In this document: in pieces, positions 1-7,901 of the stretch
Layout: each line of letters starts with the position of its first letter
Position numbering within the stretch: the stretch's first letter is position 1
Assembly (NCBI GenBank): GCA_031262335.1
Contig: JAISHX010000072.1
Location: forward strand, 1-8,031
Origin: Clostridiales bacterium
GTDB taxonomy: Bacteria; Bacillota; Clostridia; Lachnospirales; WRAX01
DNA length: 8,031 nucleotides
Direction: 5' to 3'
Made by a program: the position numbers and the translations under genes
Notes under the pieces: model-generated
What the model saw: only the letters and a program-made list of their open reading frames with translations
What the model was told of the DNA's origin: nothing
The model's database searches: none

Positions 1-86
1 ATGTTTAGCTGTACTGGCTTAAATTCTCTCCTAAAAACCAATCCCACACGTCCGCAAATGGCTCTAAGGCTTTGTACAGCTAACAT
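1..86. repeat. Long imperfect inverted repeat with nested inner stem, cut by the window edge
   Basis: The outer arms are 1-14 (ATGTTTAGCTGTAC) and 74-86 (GTACAGCTAACAT). They are reverse complements except for one missing A, giving a 13-bp stem with a single bulge. Inside it, 30-40 (CCTAAAAACCA) and 59-69 (TGGCTCTAAGG) can form a second stem: on the minus-strand RNA 10 of 11 positions pair, two of them as G-U, around an 18-nt loop. The element lies downstream of polC and touches the window edge, so its full extent is unknown. The core GTTTAGCT recurs at 109-116. It could be a structured RNA, a small inverted-repeat mobile element (MITE-like) or a recombination scar. No protein domain is recognisable in it, although two minus-strand frames stay open across most of it. 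The inverted repeat is seen directly; any role is inference. Confidence 0.5.
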
Positions 87-118
87 ACAGGTTTAAAAAC
101 AGGGGAAAGTTTAGCTTG

Positions 119-146
119 AAAAAATGTCGTAAGTTATGCCCCGACA
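119..146 (-). terminator. Possible weak intrinsic terminator after polC
   Basis: On the minus strand TGTCG (146-142) and CGACA (129-125) can form a 5-bp stem with a 12-nt loop, followed at once by six T residues (124-119). It starts 34 nt after the polC stop codon, a sensible place for an operon end. The stem is short and the loop large, so termination would be inefficient. It may only attenuate read-through, or be fortuitous. Confidence 0.3.
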
Positions 147-179
147 AACAAATATTTTTTTAGACTTTTATTATGTTCC

Positions 180-3100
180 TCACAAGTTGAAAATAGAAAT
201 CTGGTTTGTTTCCGAAAGCCCTTTTATTATGCCGTTTTCCTGCAAAAGCCCGACTACCGCTTTTGTAAGTTTCGCACGGGATTTTAAATCTTCAACACTG
301 AAAAATTCACCTTTTTGGCGTTCTGCGGCAAGCGTTTTTGCGGCAGACTCACCAAGACCGGAAATCACACACAAAGGAGGCAACAGTTTTTTATCTTTCG
401 TAAGTTTAAACTTAACAGCGTCGGATTCATAAATATCAATTGGCGCAAAACTCACACCGCGAGCATACATTTCGATAAGGTTTTCCAATATAGATACAAC
501 GTCTTTTTCTTTTTGTGTTGCGTCTTTATCCAAGGCGATGATGCGCGCTTGTTCAGCTTTTACTAAATCTGTGCCTTTGCACATTATATCATAATCGAAA
601 TCTCCGGACTTGACCGAAAATATTGCGGCATAATATGCCTCCGGATAGTGAATTTTAAACCAACCGATTCTGAATGTCATCATTACATACGCTGTCGCGT
701 GTGCTTTCGGAAACAAATACTGAATTTTTTTACAAGAATTTATATACCAATCGGGAACATTTGAATTTTTAAGAATTTCCTCCTGTTCAGGTGTTATGCC
801 TTTGCCTTTGCGGACGTTTTCCATAATTTTGAATGAAAGCTGCTTATCGACGCCCATTATTATAAGATAGTTCATAATATCGTCACGGCTTGCGGCAACT
901 TGCGAAAGTGTCGCCGTGCCGTTTTTAACAAGCGTTTGTGCATTGTTAAACCAAACATCCGTACCGTGTGCGAGTCCGCAAATACGAATAAGTTCAGAGA
1001 AAGTTTGCGGCATAGTATCCAATAACATTCGCCGCACAATCGGAGTGCCAAATTCGGGTAATCCAAGCGAGCCTGTTTGGCAGTTTATTTGTTCGGTTGT
1101 TACACCCAACGCCTCCGGCGACCTGAAAAGAGAAATAACCTCTTTATCACCTAAATCGACAGTTGTCGGGTCAATTCCTGTAAGGTCTTGCAGCATACGT
1201 ATTATTGTCGGCACATCATGCCCGAGAATATCGAGTTTAAGCAATGCGCCGTGAATAAAATCGTAATCAAAATGTGTTGTTAACGTACCTGATTTTACAT
1301 CATTTGCCGGATACTGAATCGGAGAAAATTCATAAATGCTGTGATTTTTAGGAACAACAAGCAACCCGCCCGGGTGCTGCCCCGTTGTTTTCTTAACACC
1401 TGTTATTCCGGCGGCAAGACGTGTTCTTTCAGCATTGTTTAAAGCAAGTCCGCGTTCTTCCGCATATTTTCTGACATAGCCTTCCGCTGTTTTTTTGGCA
1501 AGCGCACCGACTGTACCGACTTTAAAAACATATCCGGTACCGAACATTTCTTCTGTATAAGCATGGGCTTTTGCCTGATATTCACCGGAGAAATTGAGGT
1601 CTATGTCAGGTTCTTTTTCTCCGTGAAAGCCAAGGAACGTTTCAAACTGAATATCGTGACCGTCTTTTTTAAGATTCGTGCCGCATACAGGGCAAAGCTT
1701 GTCCGGCATATCGCAGCCTGAATTTCCGGCAAATTTTTTAACTTCCGGAGAATCAAAGTCGGAATACTTGCATTTGGGACAATAATAGTGCGGCGGGAGC
1801 GGATTGACTTCTGTAATATCTGTTAAAGTAGCAACAAGACTGGAGCCGACAGAGCCTCTTGACCCGACAAGATACCCGTTTGAAACAGAGTTAAGTACAA
1901 GTTTTTGTGCAACGATGTACATAACCGAAAAACCATTTTTAATGATTGAAGCAAGTTCTTTGTTGATTCTCTCACGCACAACATCGGGGAAATTTTCGCC
2001 GTACAAGCTTTTTGCTTTGTTCAGTGTAATTTCTTCAATATCTTTTTCCGCACCGGGTATTTCCGGAGGGAACGTGCCGCTTGGTATAGGGCGTATTTTG
2101 TTACACATATCGGCAATTTTGTTTGTGTTTTCAACAACCACTTCATAGGCTTTTTCTTTTCCCAAATAAGAAAATTCCTCAAGCATCTCTTCGGTTGTAC
2201 GGAAAAACAGCGGAGTAGGAGAATCGGCATTTTTGAATCCTTCTCCGGAAAGAACAATTCTCCGGAAAATTTCATCATCAGGGTCAAGAAAATGACAGTC
2301 TGTAGTTGCGACTACAAGCTTATTATATTTTTCACCGTAAGCAACGATTTTTTTGTTTAGTTCTTTAAGTTCATTGACATCTGCGGCGCGGTTTTCACGC
2401 ACAAGGAACATGTTATTTGCCACCGGCTGAATTTCAAAATAGTCATAAAAGGCGGCAAGCTCATCTATAACTTCTTCGGGAGCATGCTCAAATACTGCTC
2501 TGAAAAATTCTCCCGCCTCGCAAGCTGTTCCGACAATCAATCCTTCTCTCATTCTGTTAAGCATCGTTTTTGGTATGCGCGGGCGTTTAAAGAAGTGATT
2601 AACGTGAGATTCCGAAACAAGTTCATATAAATTGCGAAGCCCTTGTTCATTTTTAACGAGTATAACCGCATGAAAATATTTTTTCAGTTTTTTCGTGTTT
2701 ATTTCTCTTTGCGCGAATAAGTTCGCGTCTTTGAGCGAAGTTATGTTTTTTTCAATGAATATATCCCGCATTTTCAGAAATACTTCTGCCGTTGCGGCAG
2801 CGTCGTCTTTTGCGCGGTGGTGATTTGCAAGGTGAATATGAAGGTGCTTTGTTATCGTATCAAGCTTGTGATTAGGCAGAGATTTGAAAAGCGTCTGTGC
2901 AGCGGCAAGTGTACAAAATGATGAATTTCGGAACATTACACCAAGCCTGTGCGCTTCTGCCGAGATAAACGATACGTCAAAACGTGCGTTATGCGCAACA
3001 ACAACACATTCGCCGATAAACTCCAAAAAACGCGGAATTACTTCGCTTGCGGGAGGGGCGTTTTTAAGCATATTGTCGGTTATTCCGGTAAGCTTCACAA

Positions 3101-4481
3101 TTTCCGCAGGCAAAATCATATTCGGATTTATAAATTCGGAAAAAGTGGCGGTAATTTCACCGCTTTCGATTTTTACGGCTCCGATTTCGATAATTCTTTC
3201 CTTTGAGCAATCCAAGCCGGTTGTTTCAACGTCAAAAACAACAAAATTATCGTGTAATGTGCGTTCTTTAGGCAAAGAAACAATTGTTGTTATGTCGTCA
3301 AAAATATATGCTTCCATACCGTAAATAGGCTTGACATCGGTACTTTCCGCCGCCTTGAAAACTTCCGGAAAAGCCTGAACAACTCCGTGGTCTGTAACCG
3401 CAACGGCATTATGCCCCCATAATTTTGCTCTTTTAAAATAGTCTGCGGCGCCTGTTACGGCATCCATTCGGCTCATACGCGTATGAAGATGAAGTTCAAC
3501 ACGTTTTTTACCTTCATAATTATCATTCCGCGGTTGTTTTGAATATTCTCCGGCGGAGATTTCATTTGCCATAATAACGACTTCTTTTGAAAATTCATCA
3601 AACTGGGTTTTGCCGAATATTCTGATGCTTTTTTCGGTTTTAAGCAAATTTTTGAGTTCCGGCGTAATATCTTCTTTTTCAGTGAACATTTTTACGGTGA
3701 TACTGCCTTTTCCGTCTGTTATGCTTAGTATGTAGAGCATTTTGCCGTTTTTGGTTTCTCTCTCGTCAAGTGCGAATATTTTTCCGTCAATACAAATGTC
3801 GTCGTCAGGCTCAAGCGGTGAATTGAGCGAAGTAACAGCGGCATTTATCATTTGTGAGATTTTAAGTTTCCGGCTTCTGCGAGGCTTTCCGCTAAAACTG
3901 TGTGTGTTTTGCGGGCGTTCGTGCTGCTCTCTTTTTATCGGCGGCGTAAAAACAGAGATAAGAGCAGCTTCTTCTTTTACGGGTAAAACAGGCTCCGAAA
4001 TACGGTAAAATGCGCGTGATGAAAATTTTGCGTTGGGAGATTCCTCAAACACAATATGAACATTCATTTTCATTCTTGTAGCTATTATGTTTTCAAGAAT
4101 TTTAGCGCATTTTTTGCTTTCGAGAAAAAACAAAAACCCGACAGGAACAGCTACAAAAAGCGTTCCGTTCTGAAAACGCCGTTCTCCTTCACCGATGATT
4201 TGAGCCGACATAAGACTGTGTTCGGCAAGCTCCTCAATAAGAGCTTGCCAATGAGCGTCAATATCCTGTGTTTTAAAAAAACGATTGATTGAAATATCTT
4301 TTAAAAACGGATATTTTTCCAACAGAAATTCTTTTAACGCGGCGGCGGCTTCTGTACTGAAGTCATCTGTTTCAACATCAAAAGAAAGACTTCGCGTTGC
4401 CCTGTTAAGACTAAAATTTCCGGCGAATGTCCCTTCCTGCGCATTATATCCAAATAATTCACTCAAAGGTTTAGCGGTCAT
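180..4481 (-). CDS. polC: DNA polymerase III subunit alpha, PolC type (with 3'-5' exonuclease)
   Basis: Replicative DNA polymerase of low-GC Gram-positive bacteria, extending primed DNA and proofreading at the fork. The 1433 residues match the family length (about 1437 in Bacillus subtilis). Domains in order: divergent N-terminal domain (about 1-200); OB fold (about 226-310); PHP domain starting at HLHT (331-334) with D364 and E390; a DEDDh exonuclease inserted in the PHP domain (D417, E419, D502, H555, D560); the rest of the PHP domain (about 600-735, ending near H730); then the polymerase core. The core has the GSRGSVGSSLVATLT segment (873-887), a Cys4 zinc site (C901, C904, C930, C933) and palm aspartates D959 and D961 (PDIDLNF) plus D1084 (LKLDILG). 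A helix-hairpin-helix region lies around 1373-1420, and QISIF (1427-1431) near the end fits a beta-clamp binding motif. The ATG at 4481 has AAAAGGGA upstream. All key catalytic residues are present. One oddity is V1090, where Bacillus has Asp (GHDD). Confidence 0.98.
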   Translation of the reverse strand: MTAKPLSELFGYNAQEGTFAGNFSLNRATRSLSFDVETDDFSTEAAAALKEFLLEKYPFLKDISINRFFKTQDIDAHWQALIEELAEHSLMSAQIIGEGERRFQNGTLFVAVPVGFLFFLESKKCAKILENIIATRMKMNVHIVFEESPNAKFSSRAFYRISEPVLPVKEEAALISVFTPPIKREQHERPQNTHSFSGKPRRSRKLKISQMINAAVTSLNSPLEPDDDICIDGKIFALDERETKNGKMLYILSITDGKGSITVKMFTEKEDITPELKNLLKTEKSIRIFGKTQFDEFSKEVVIMANEISAGEYSKQPRNDNYEGKKRVELHLHTRMSRMDAVTGAADYFKRAKLWGHNAVAVTDHGVVQAFPEVFKAAESTDVKPIYGMEAYIFDDITTIVSLPKERTLHDNFVVFDVETTGLDCSKERIIEIGAVKIESGEITATFSEFINPNMILPAEIVKLTGITDNMLKNAPPASEVIPRFLEFIGECVVVAHNARFDVSFISAEAHRLGVMFRNSSFCTLAAAQTLFKSLPNHKLDTITKHLHIHLANHHRAKDDAAATAEVFLKMRDIFIEKNITSLKDANLFAQREINTKKLKKYFHAVILVKNEQGLRNLYELVSESHVNHFFKRPRIPKTMLNRMREGLIVGTACEAGEFFRAVFEHAPEEVIDELAAFYDYFEIQPVANNMFLVRENRAADVNELKELNKKIVAYGEKYNKLVVATTDCHFLDPDDEIFRRIVLSGEGFKNADSPTPLFFRTTEEMLEEFSYLGKEKAYEVVVENTNKIADMCNKIRPIPSGTFPPEIPGAEKDIEEITLNKAKSLYGENFPDVVRERINKELASIIKNGFSVMYIVAQKLVLNSVSNGYLVGSRGSVGSSLVATLTDITEVNPLPPHYYCPKCKYSDFDSPEVKKFAGNSGCDMPDKLCPVCGTNLKKDGHDIQFETFLGFHGEKEPDIDLNFSGEYQAKAHAYTEEMFGTGYVFKVGTVGALAKKTAEGYVRKYAEERGLALNNAERTRLAAGITGVKKTTGQHPGGLLVVPKNHSIYEFSPIQYPANDVKSGTLTTHFDYDFIHGALLKLDILGHDVPTIIRMLQDLTGIDPTTVDLGDKEVISLFRSPEALGVTTEQINCQTGSLGLPEFGTPIVRRMLLDTMPQTFSELIRICGLAHGTDVWFNNAQTLVKNGTATLSQVAASRDDIMNYLIIMGVDKQLSFKIMENVRKGKGITPEQEEILKNSNVPDWYINSCKKIQYLFPKAHATAYVMMTFRIGWFKIHYPEAYYAAIFSVKSGDFDYDIMCKGTDLVKAEQARIIALDKDATQKEKDVVSILENLIEMYARGVSFAPIDIYESDAVKFKLTKDKKLLPPLCVISGLGESAAKTLAAERQKGEFFSVEDLKSRAKLTKAVVGLLQENGIIKGLSETNQISIFNL

Positions 4482-4490
4482 TTTGCATTA

Positions 4491-4498
4491 TCCCTTTT
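4491..4498 (-). promoter_or_regulatory. Ribosome binding site of polC
   Basis: AAAAGGGA lies 9 nt before the polC ATG at 4481. A second ATG at 4488 is nearer but out of frame: it would give only five codons (4488-4471) and sits too close to the GGG to be preferred. The spacing therefore supports 4481 as the start. The site is in the 48-nt ispG-polC gap, the only sizeable gap within the cluster. No good promoter or hairpin is visible there, apart from an 8-bp TTAATTAA palindrome. Confidence 0.6.
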
Positions 4499-4529
4499 AT
4501 AGTTAATTAAACTCACTTTAGAACCAGCT

Positions 4530-5573
4530 TTAATAATTTTCAATCTCTTTCATAAGCTCATCCGCAAGCTGTCCGGCGGAAACTTTGCGTATAACAACAC
4601 CGTCTTTGAAAATAACGCCTGAATTGTTGCCGCCGGCAATACCGATATTTGCGTGTTTGGCTTCGCCGGGACCATTTACAACACATCCCATAACCGCAAC
4701 TTTAATATTCTTGTTAATTCCGGAGCAACGGCGTTCAACTTCTTCTGCTATCGAAACTAAATCTATTTCAGTTCTTCCGCAAGTCGGGCATGAAATAAAC
4801 TCAATTCCGCATTTGCGCAATTCCAAAGCTTTTAATATTTCTTTTGCGCATTTGACTTCATTTACAGGGTCGCCGGTAAGAGAAACGCGCAAAGTGTCAC
4901 CGATTCCGTCCGCTAAAAGAGAGCCTATTCCGATTGCCGACTTTATAATGCCGGAGTACGGCGTGCCTGCCTCGGTAACGCCGATATGGAGCGGATAGTC
5001 CGTCTGCTTTGAAAGAAGTCTGTATGCCGCGATTGTTGTTTTTACACTTGATGATTTTATTGAAATTACAATGTCATAGAATCCAAGATTTTCAAGCAAC
5101 AAGATGTTTCTTAACGCACTTTCAACTAACGCTTCCGGAGAATGTCCGAGCTTTTCTTCAATGTCTTTTTCCAAAGAGCCTGAATTTACACCAATGCGAA
5201 TCGGAATTTTTCTTTCTCCGCAAGCGTCGGCAACGCTTTTGACACGTTCTGTATTCCCGATGTTCCCCGGATTTATTCTTAATTTGTCACAGCCGTTCTT
5301 TGCCGATAAAACAGCGAGCCGCCAGTCGAAGTGAATATCGGCAACGAGCGGTACACTTATCATTTTTTTAATTTCCGTAATTGCGTTTGCGGCAGTTTCG
5401 TCCGGTACGGCAACACGAACAATGTCACAACCGTTTTTTGCAAGTGTGTTTATTTGTTCTGCCGTAACGGCGGCGTTACGGGTGTCGGTGTTTGTCATTG
5501 ACTGAATCGTAACAGGTGCGCCGCCTCCTATTTCAATATTTCCGATTTTAAGTCTTTTTGTTTTTTCACCCAT
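4530..5573 (-). CDS. ispG: 4-hydroxy-3-methylbut-2-enyl diphosphate synthase (IspG/GcpE)
   Basis: Penultimate MEP-pathway enzyme: a cytosolic [4Fe-4S] protein that converts 2-C-methyl-D-erythritol 2,4-cyclodiphosphate into HMBPP, using electrons from a ferredoxin or flavodoxin. The 347 residues fit the two-domain bacterial form, slightly shorter than the 372 of E. coli. The N-terminal TIM-barrel has the family blocks VTIQSMTNTDT (21-31), VADIHFDWRLA (77-87), KLRINPGNIG (97-106) and RIGVNSGSLE (126-135). The C-terminal domain has the cluster ligands C262 and C265 (SCPTCGRTE), C297 and E304 (GCVVNGPGEA), corresponding to C270, C273, C305 and E312 of E. coli. There is no sign of the inserted domain of plant and some other bacterial forms. 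The ATG is 3 nt past the rseP stop, so the two are probably translationally coupled. Together with dxr it gives this cluster two steps of isoprenoid precursor synthesis. Confidence 0.97.
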   Translation of the reverse strand: MGEKTKRLKIGNIEIGGGAPVTIQSMTNTDTRNAAVTAEQINTLAKNGCDIVRVAVPDETAANAITEIKKMISVPLVADIHFDWRLAVLSAKNGCDKLRINPGNIGNTERVKSVADACGERKIPIRIGVNSGSLEKDIEEKLGHSPEALVESALRNILLLENLGFYDIVISIKSSSVKTTIAAYRLLSKQTDYPLHIGVTEAGTPYSGIIKSAIGIGSLLADGIGDTLRVSLTGDPVNEVKCAKEILKALELRKCGIEFISCPTCGRTEIDLVSIAEEVERRCSGINKNIKVAVMGCVVNGPGEAKHANIGIAGGNNSGVIFKDGVVIRKVSAGQLADELMKEIENY

Positions 5574-5576
5574 ATA

Positions 5577-6656
5577 TTATATCATCCTCATAATGTCATT
5601 GTACGCGACAAACACGGCAAAAATCATCAGCAGAATGAATCCCGCAAAATGAACCATTCCTTCTTTGTTTGGGTCAACGGGTTTGCGTCTTATACCTTCA
5701 ATTGCAAGGAACACGAGTCTTCCTCCATCGAGAGTCGGCAGTGGAAGAATATTAGCAACTGCAAGGTTTGCGGAAATTAATGCCATAAAATTGAGCATTG
5801 TCCATATCATTGCACCGACGCCTGCTTTTGCCGCTTCCGTATAATTTTCGCCGATAATAGAAACTATACCAATCGGACCCGCAAGTTCGGATGCTTTTAT
5901 TTGTAGGGTAAACATTCTTATAAAGCCCAAAAATGTGCTTTTTACATAAAAACCCGCAGTAAAGAAACCATTGTACAATGATTCAAAGAACCCCGCCCTT
6001 TGTAAGCCCTCTTCAGTTTTTCCGAAAAACGGCGTATGCCAGTCGCGCTCAAAGCCTATCTGAAAAGCTTGGGAACCGTCCGTGTATTCAACGAACCGTG
6101 GAGTAAGCTGAAATGTAAGTTTTTGTTTGTCACGCAGAACCGTAATATCAATCGGTGAGCCTGTAGCTTCCGCCATAAAAAACGACACATCGGAATATAT
6201 ATGCACGCCGGAGTCGTTAAGTCGGGTAATTCTGTCACCGGAGCGAAGTCCCGCTTTTTCCGCAGGAGAATCCGGAATAATATTTTTTATTACAGGAACG
6301 GCAAAGCCGTTTGCAAGTGATGATGTACACGTTATTGCAAGAGCAAGCACAACATTCATAATTACGCCGGCGGAAATTATTATAAGCCTTCGCCATAATT
6401 TTTTTGCGTTAAAAGCACGCGGGTCTGAATTTTCTTCATCATCGCCGAGCATTTTACAGAAACCGCCGATAGGAAACAGCCTTACCGCCCATAAAGTGTC
6501 TCCGATTTTTTTGCCGAACAGTTTCGGACCCATACCGATAGCAAATTCTTCAACCAAAACACCGTTTTTTCTTGCGGCAATATAATGTCCAAATTCGTGC
6601 GCAACGATTATGAAACTCAAAATCAGCACGGCGACTATTACCGAACCTACATTCAC
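5577..6656 (-). CDS. rseP: Site-2 intramembrane zinc metalloprotease, RseP/RasP family, one PDZ domain
   Basis: Membrane-embedded protease (M50 family) that cleaves substrates within the bilayer, typically anti-sigma factors after a first cut outside the membrane, or remnant signal peptides. The 359-residue protein has HEFGH (20-24) at the end of the first membrane segment, giving zinc ligands H20 and H24 and catalytic E21. The third ligand is D310 in NILPLPTLDGG (302-312). Likely membrane segments are about 4-20, 92-114, 285-308 and 336-353. A single PDZ domain lies at about 118-188 (SPAEKAGLRSGDRI), and AGPIGI (259-264) is a family block. E. coli RseP has two PDZ domains and about 450 residues; the one-PDZ form is usual in Bacillota. 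The start is GTG at 6656, and I see no better upstream start in the 9-nt gap to dxr. No anti-sigma or sigma gene is in the window, so its substrate cannot be inferred here. Confidence 0.96.
   Translation of the reverse strand: MNVGSVIVAVLILSFIIVAHEFGHYIAARKNGVLVEEFAIGMGPKLFGKKIGDTLWAVRLFPIGGFCKMLGDDEENSDPRAFNAKKLWRRLIIISAGVIMNVVLALAITCTSSLANGFAVPVIKNIIPDSPAEKAGLRSGDRITRLNDSGVHIYSDVSFFMAEATGSPIDITVLRDKQKLTFQLTPRFVEYTDGSQAFQIGFERDWHTPFFGKTEEGLQRAGFFESLYNGFFTAGFYVKSTFLGFIRMFTLQIKASELAGPIGIVSIIGENYTEAAKAGVGAMIWTMLNFMALISANLAVANILPLPTLDGGRLVFLAIEGIRRKPVDPNKEGMVHFAGFILLMIFAVFVAYNDIMRMI
5584..5590 (-). promoter_or_regulatory. Ribosome binding site of ispG inside the rseP 3' end
   Basis: TGAGGAT lies within the last codons of rseP, with the GAGG core 12 nt before the ispG ATG at 5573. 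This is slightly far but usable. Because the rseP stop (5579-5577) falls between this site and the start, ribosomes finishing rseP end almost on top of the ispG start, which suggests coupled translation. Confidence 0.5.
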
Positions 6657-6665
6657 GAAATCACG

Positions 6666-7826
6666 CTACCTTTCGATATAAAATGTTTCACATATTTGAC
6701 GCGCAATCTTATCCGCCGTCAAAACATCGTCTAAAATTTCCAATCTTGTCTTGTTATTTTTAATGTATGCGTTAATTGTACTTTCTATTAGCTGCGGAAT
6801 ATCATAAAATTTTATTTCTCCACGCAAAAATTTTGCAACTGCGACCTCATTAGCGGCATTTGCGACTGCCGGAACAGTTCCGCCTTGTTTAAAAGCATCT
6901 ATTGCGATTTTTAAACAAGGGAAAGTTTCGTAATCAGGTTTTTCAAACGTCAGATTTTTAATTGCAAAGAAATCAGCACGCGGAAACGAATTTAATTGCC
7001 TTTCAGGGAAAGTAAGCGCATACTGAATAGGAACGCGCATATCCGGTGCGCCGAGTTGAGCGATAACCGCACCGTCAGCAAAACAAACCATTGAGTGTAT
7101 TATGCTTTGCGGATGCACTAAAATTTCTATTTGATTGGGCAAGGCATCAAACAGCCATGCCGCCTCAATAAATTCAAGCCCTTTGTTCATCAGGGTTGCC
7201 GAATCTATTGTAATTTTCGCACCCATTGTCCAGTTTGGATGACGAAGTGCGTCAGCGGCGGTAACGTTTTGAAGTTCTTGCTTTGTTTTGCCTCTAAAAG
7301 GTCCTCCTGATGCGGTTAAGTAAATTTTCTCAAAATTATTGTTTCCGGACAAGCATTGAAATATAGCGGAATGTTCGCTGTCAACCGGAATAATTCGGAC
7401 ATCATTTTTCTGCGCAAGCGGAATTATAACAGCTCCGGCGGCGACAAGCGATTCTTTATTTGCCAAAGCGACTGTTTTTTTTGCGTCGACCGCCGCATAT
7501 GTTGAACGTATTCCTGCTGCGCCGACAAGCGCGTTAAGGACTGTATCACAAGATTCAAGCGTTGCGGCGGCAACAAGTCCGTCATCTCCAAAAAAGACTT
7601 CAGTTTGTATTCCTTTTTTCCTAAGCCGCTTTGAGAGAAAAGCCGCATCTTTTTCCGATGAAACACAAGCAAAATCCGGTAAAAATTGTTCGATTTGACT
7701 TTCTAAAAGAGTTATGTTTTTTCCGGCGGTTAAGACGCGTACGCGAGCGCAAGAAGTTTCCCGTATGACTTCAAGTGTTTGTTTGCCTATTGAACCTGTG
7801 GAACCAAGCAGAGCTAAATTTTTCAT
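6666..7826 (-). CDS. dxr: 1-deoxy-D-xylulose 5-phosphate reductoisomerase (Dxr/IspC)
   Basis: Second enzyme of the MEP pathway: a cytosolic, NADPH- and divalent-metal-dependent enzyme that rearranges and reduces 1-deoxy-D-xylulose 5-phosphate to 2-C-methyl-D-erythritol 4-phosphate. It is the target of fosmidomycin. The 386 residues match the usual 380-400. The N-terminal NADPH fold begins with LLGSTGSIG (6-14), and ALANKES (120-126) follows with K124. The metal site is D149 and E151 in DSEH, plus E218 in MNKGLE. The catalytic flap has HPNWTMG (196-202), HPQSIIHSM lies at 238-246, and the C-terminal helical domain ends with the sequence around PAVANAANEVAV (319-330). The ATG at 7826 has a strong AGGAG 8 nt upstream. 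It appears to be the first gene of the transcript: a candidate promoter lies just before it. In many Bacillota uppS and cdsA come directly before dxr, but they do not abut it here. Confidence 0.98.
   Translation of the reverse strand: MKNLALLGSTGSIGKQTLEVIRETSCARVRVLTAGKNITLLESQIEQFLPDFACVSSEKDAAFLSKRLRKKGIQTEVFFGDDGLVAAATLESCDTVLNALVGAAGIRSTYAAVDAKKTVALANKESLVAAGAVIIPLAQKNDVRIIPVDSEHSAIFQCLSGNNNFEKIYLTASGGPFRGKTKQELQNVTAADALRHPNWTMGAKITIDSATLMNKGLEFIEAAWLFDALPNQIEILVHPQSIIHSMVCFADGAVIAQLGAPDMRVPIQYALTFPERQLNSFPRADFFAIKNLTFEKPDYETFPCLKIAIDAFKQGGTVPAVANAANEVAVAKFLRGEIKFYDIPQLIESTINAYIKNNKTRLEILDDVLTADKIARQICETFYIER
6669..6673 (-). promoter_or_regulatory. Ribosome binding site of rseP at the dxr 3' end
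   Basis: AAAGG lies immediately before the dxr TAG stop (6668-6666), 12 nt from the rseP GTG start at 6656. The other GTG between them is out of frame and meets a stop after three codons, so 6656 is the best start. The long spacing plus a GTG codon suggests modest rseP translation relative to dxr. That is inference. Confidence 0.5.
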
Positions 7827-7834
7827 TTTATTTT

Positions 7835-7840
7835 CTCCTG
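7835..7840 (-). promoter_or_regulatory. Strong ribosome binding site of dxr
   Basis: CAGGAG lies 8 nt before the dxr ATG at 7826. This is near-ideal complementarity and spacing, and the best Shine-Dalgarno match in the window, which fits dxr as the first, well-translated gene. Confidence 0.85.
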
Positions 7841-7857
7841 AACTTTTCCTTAATTTT

Positions 7858-7887
7858 ATTTTATCACAGTTTTACCGAGAAGGTCAA
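7858..7887 (-). promoter_or_regulatory. Candidate SigA-type promoter for the dxr-rseP-ispG-polC transcript
   Basis: On the minus strand TTGACC (7887-7882) and TAAAAT (7863-7858) each match five of six consensus bases, with an 18-nt spacer. Transcription would begin around 7851, leaving a leader of roughly 25 nt that contains the AGGAG site. There is no room for a riboswitch or leader attenuator. Alternative -10 registers exist in the same AT-rich tract (GATAAA with a 16-nt spacer). Confidence 0.6.
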
Positions 7888-7901
7888 CTTTCATTTTTAC
7901 G

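Noticed and set aside
84..86. ATG on the minus strand starting a frame open to the left window edge (28 codons)
   Set aside because: No Shine-Dalgarno site, no recognisable family, and the frame lies inside the inverted repeat. It is not supportable as a gene from this window.
1..96. Plus-strand frame from ATG at 1 to TAA at 96 (31 codons)
   Set aside because: It overlaps the inverted repeat, has no visible ribosome site because the upstream sequence is missing, and its product resembles nothing I recognise.
136..432. Plus-strand frame of 98 codons across the polC 3' end
   Set aside because: Most of it is antisense to the conserved polC C terminus, with no promoter or ribosome site. It is a shadow of polC codon bias, as are the other plus-strand frames of 70-150 codons inside the four genes.
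4482..4529. Possible internal promoter between ispG and polC (TATAAA-like box on the minus strand)
   Set aside because: No acceptable -35 box is found 16-18 nt upstream. The tract is simply AT-rich.
7827..7857. Riboswitch or T-box leader before dxr
   Set aside because: The predicted promoter leaves a leader of only about 25 nt, too short for any such structure, and no motif is seen.
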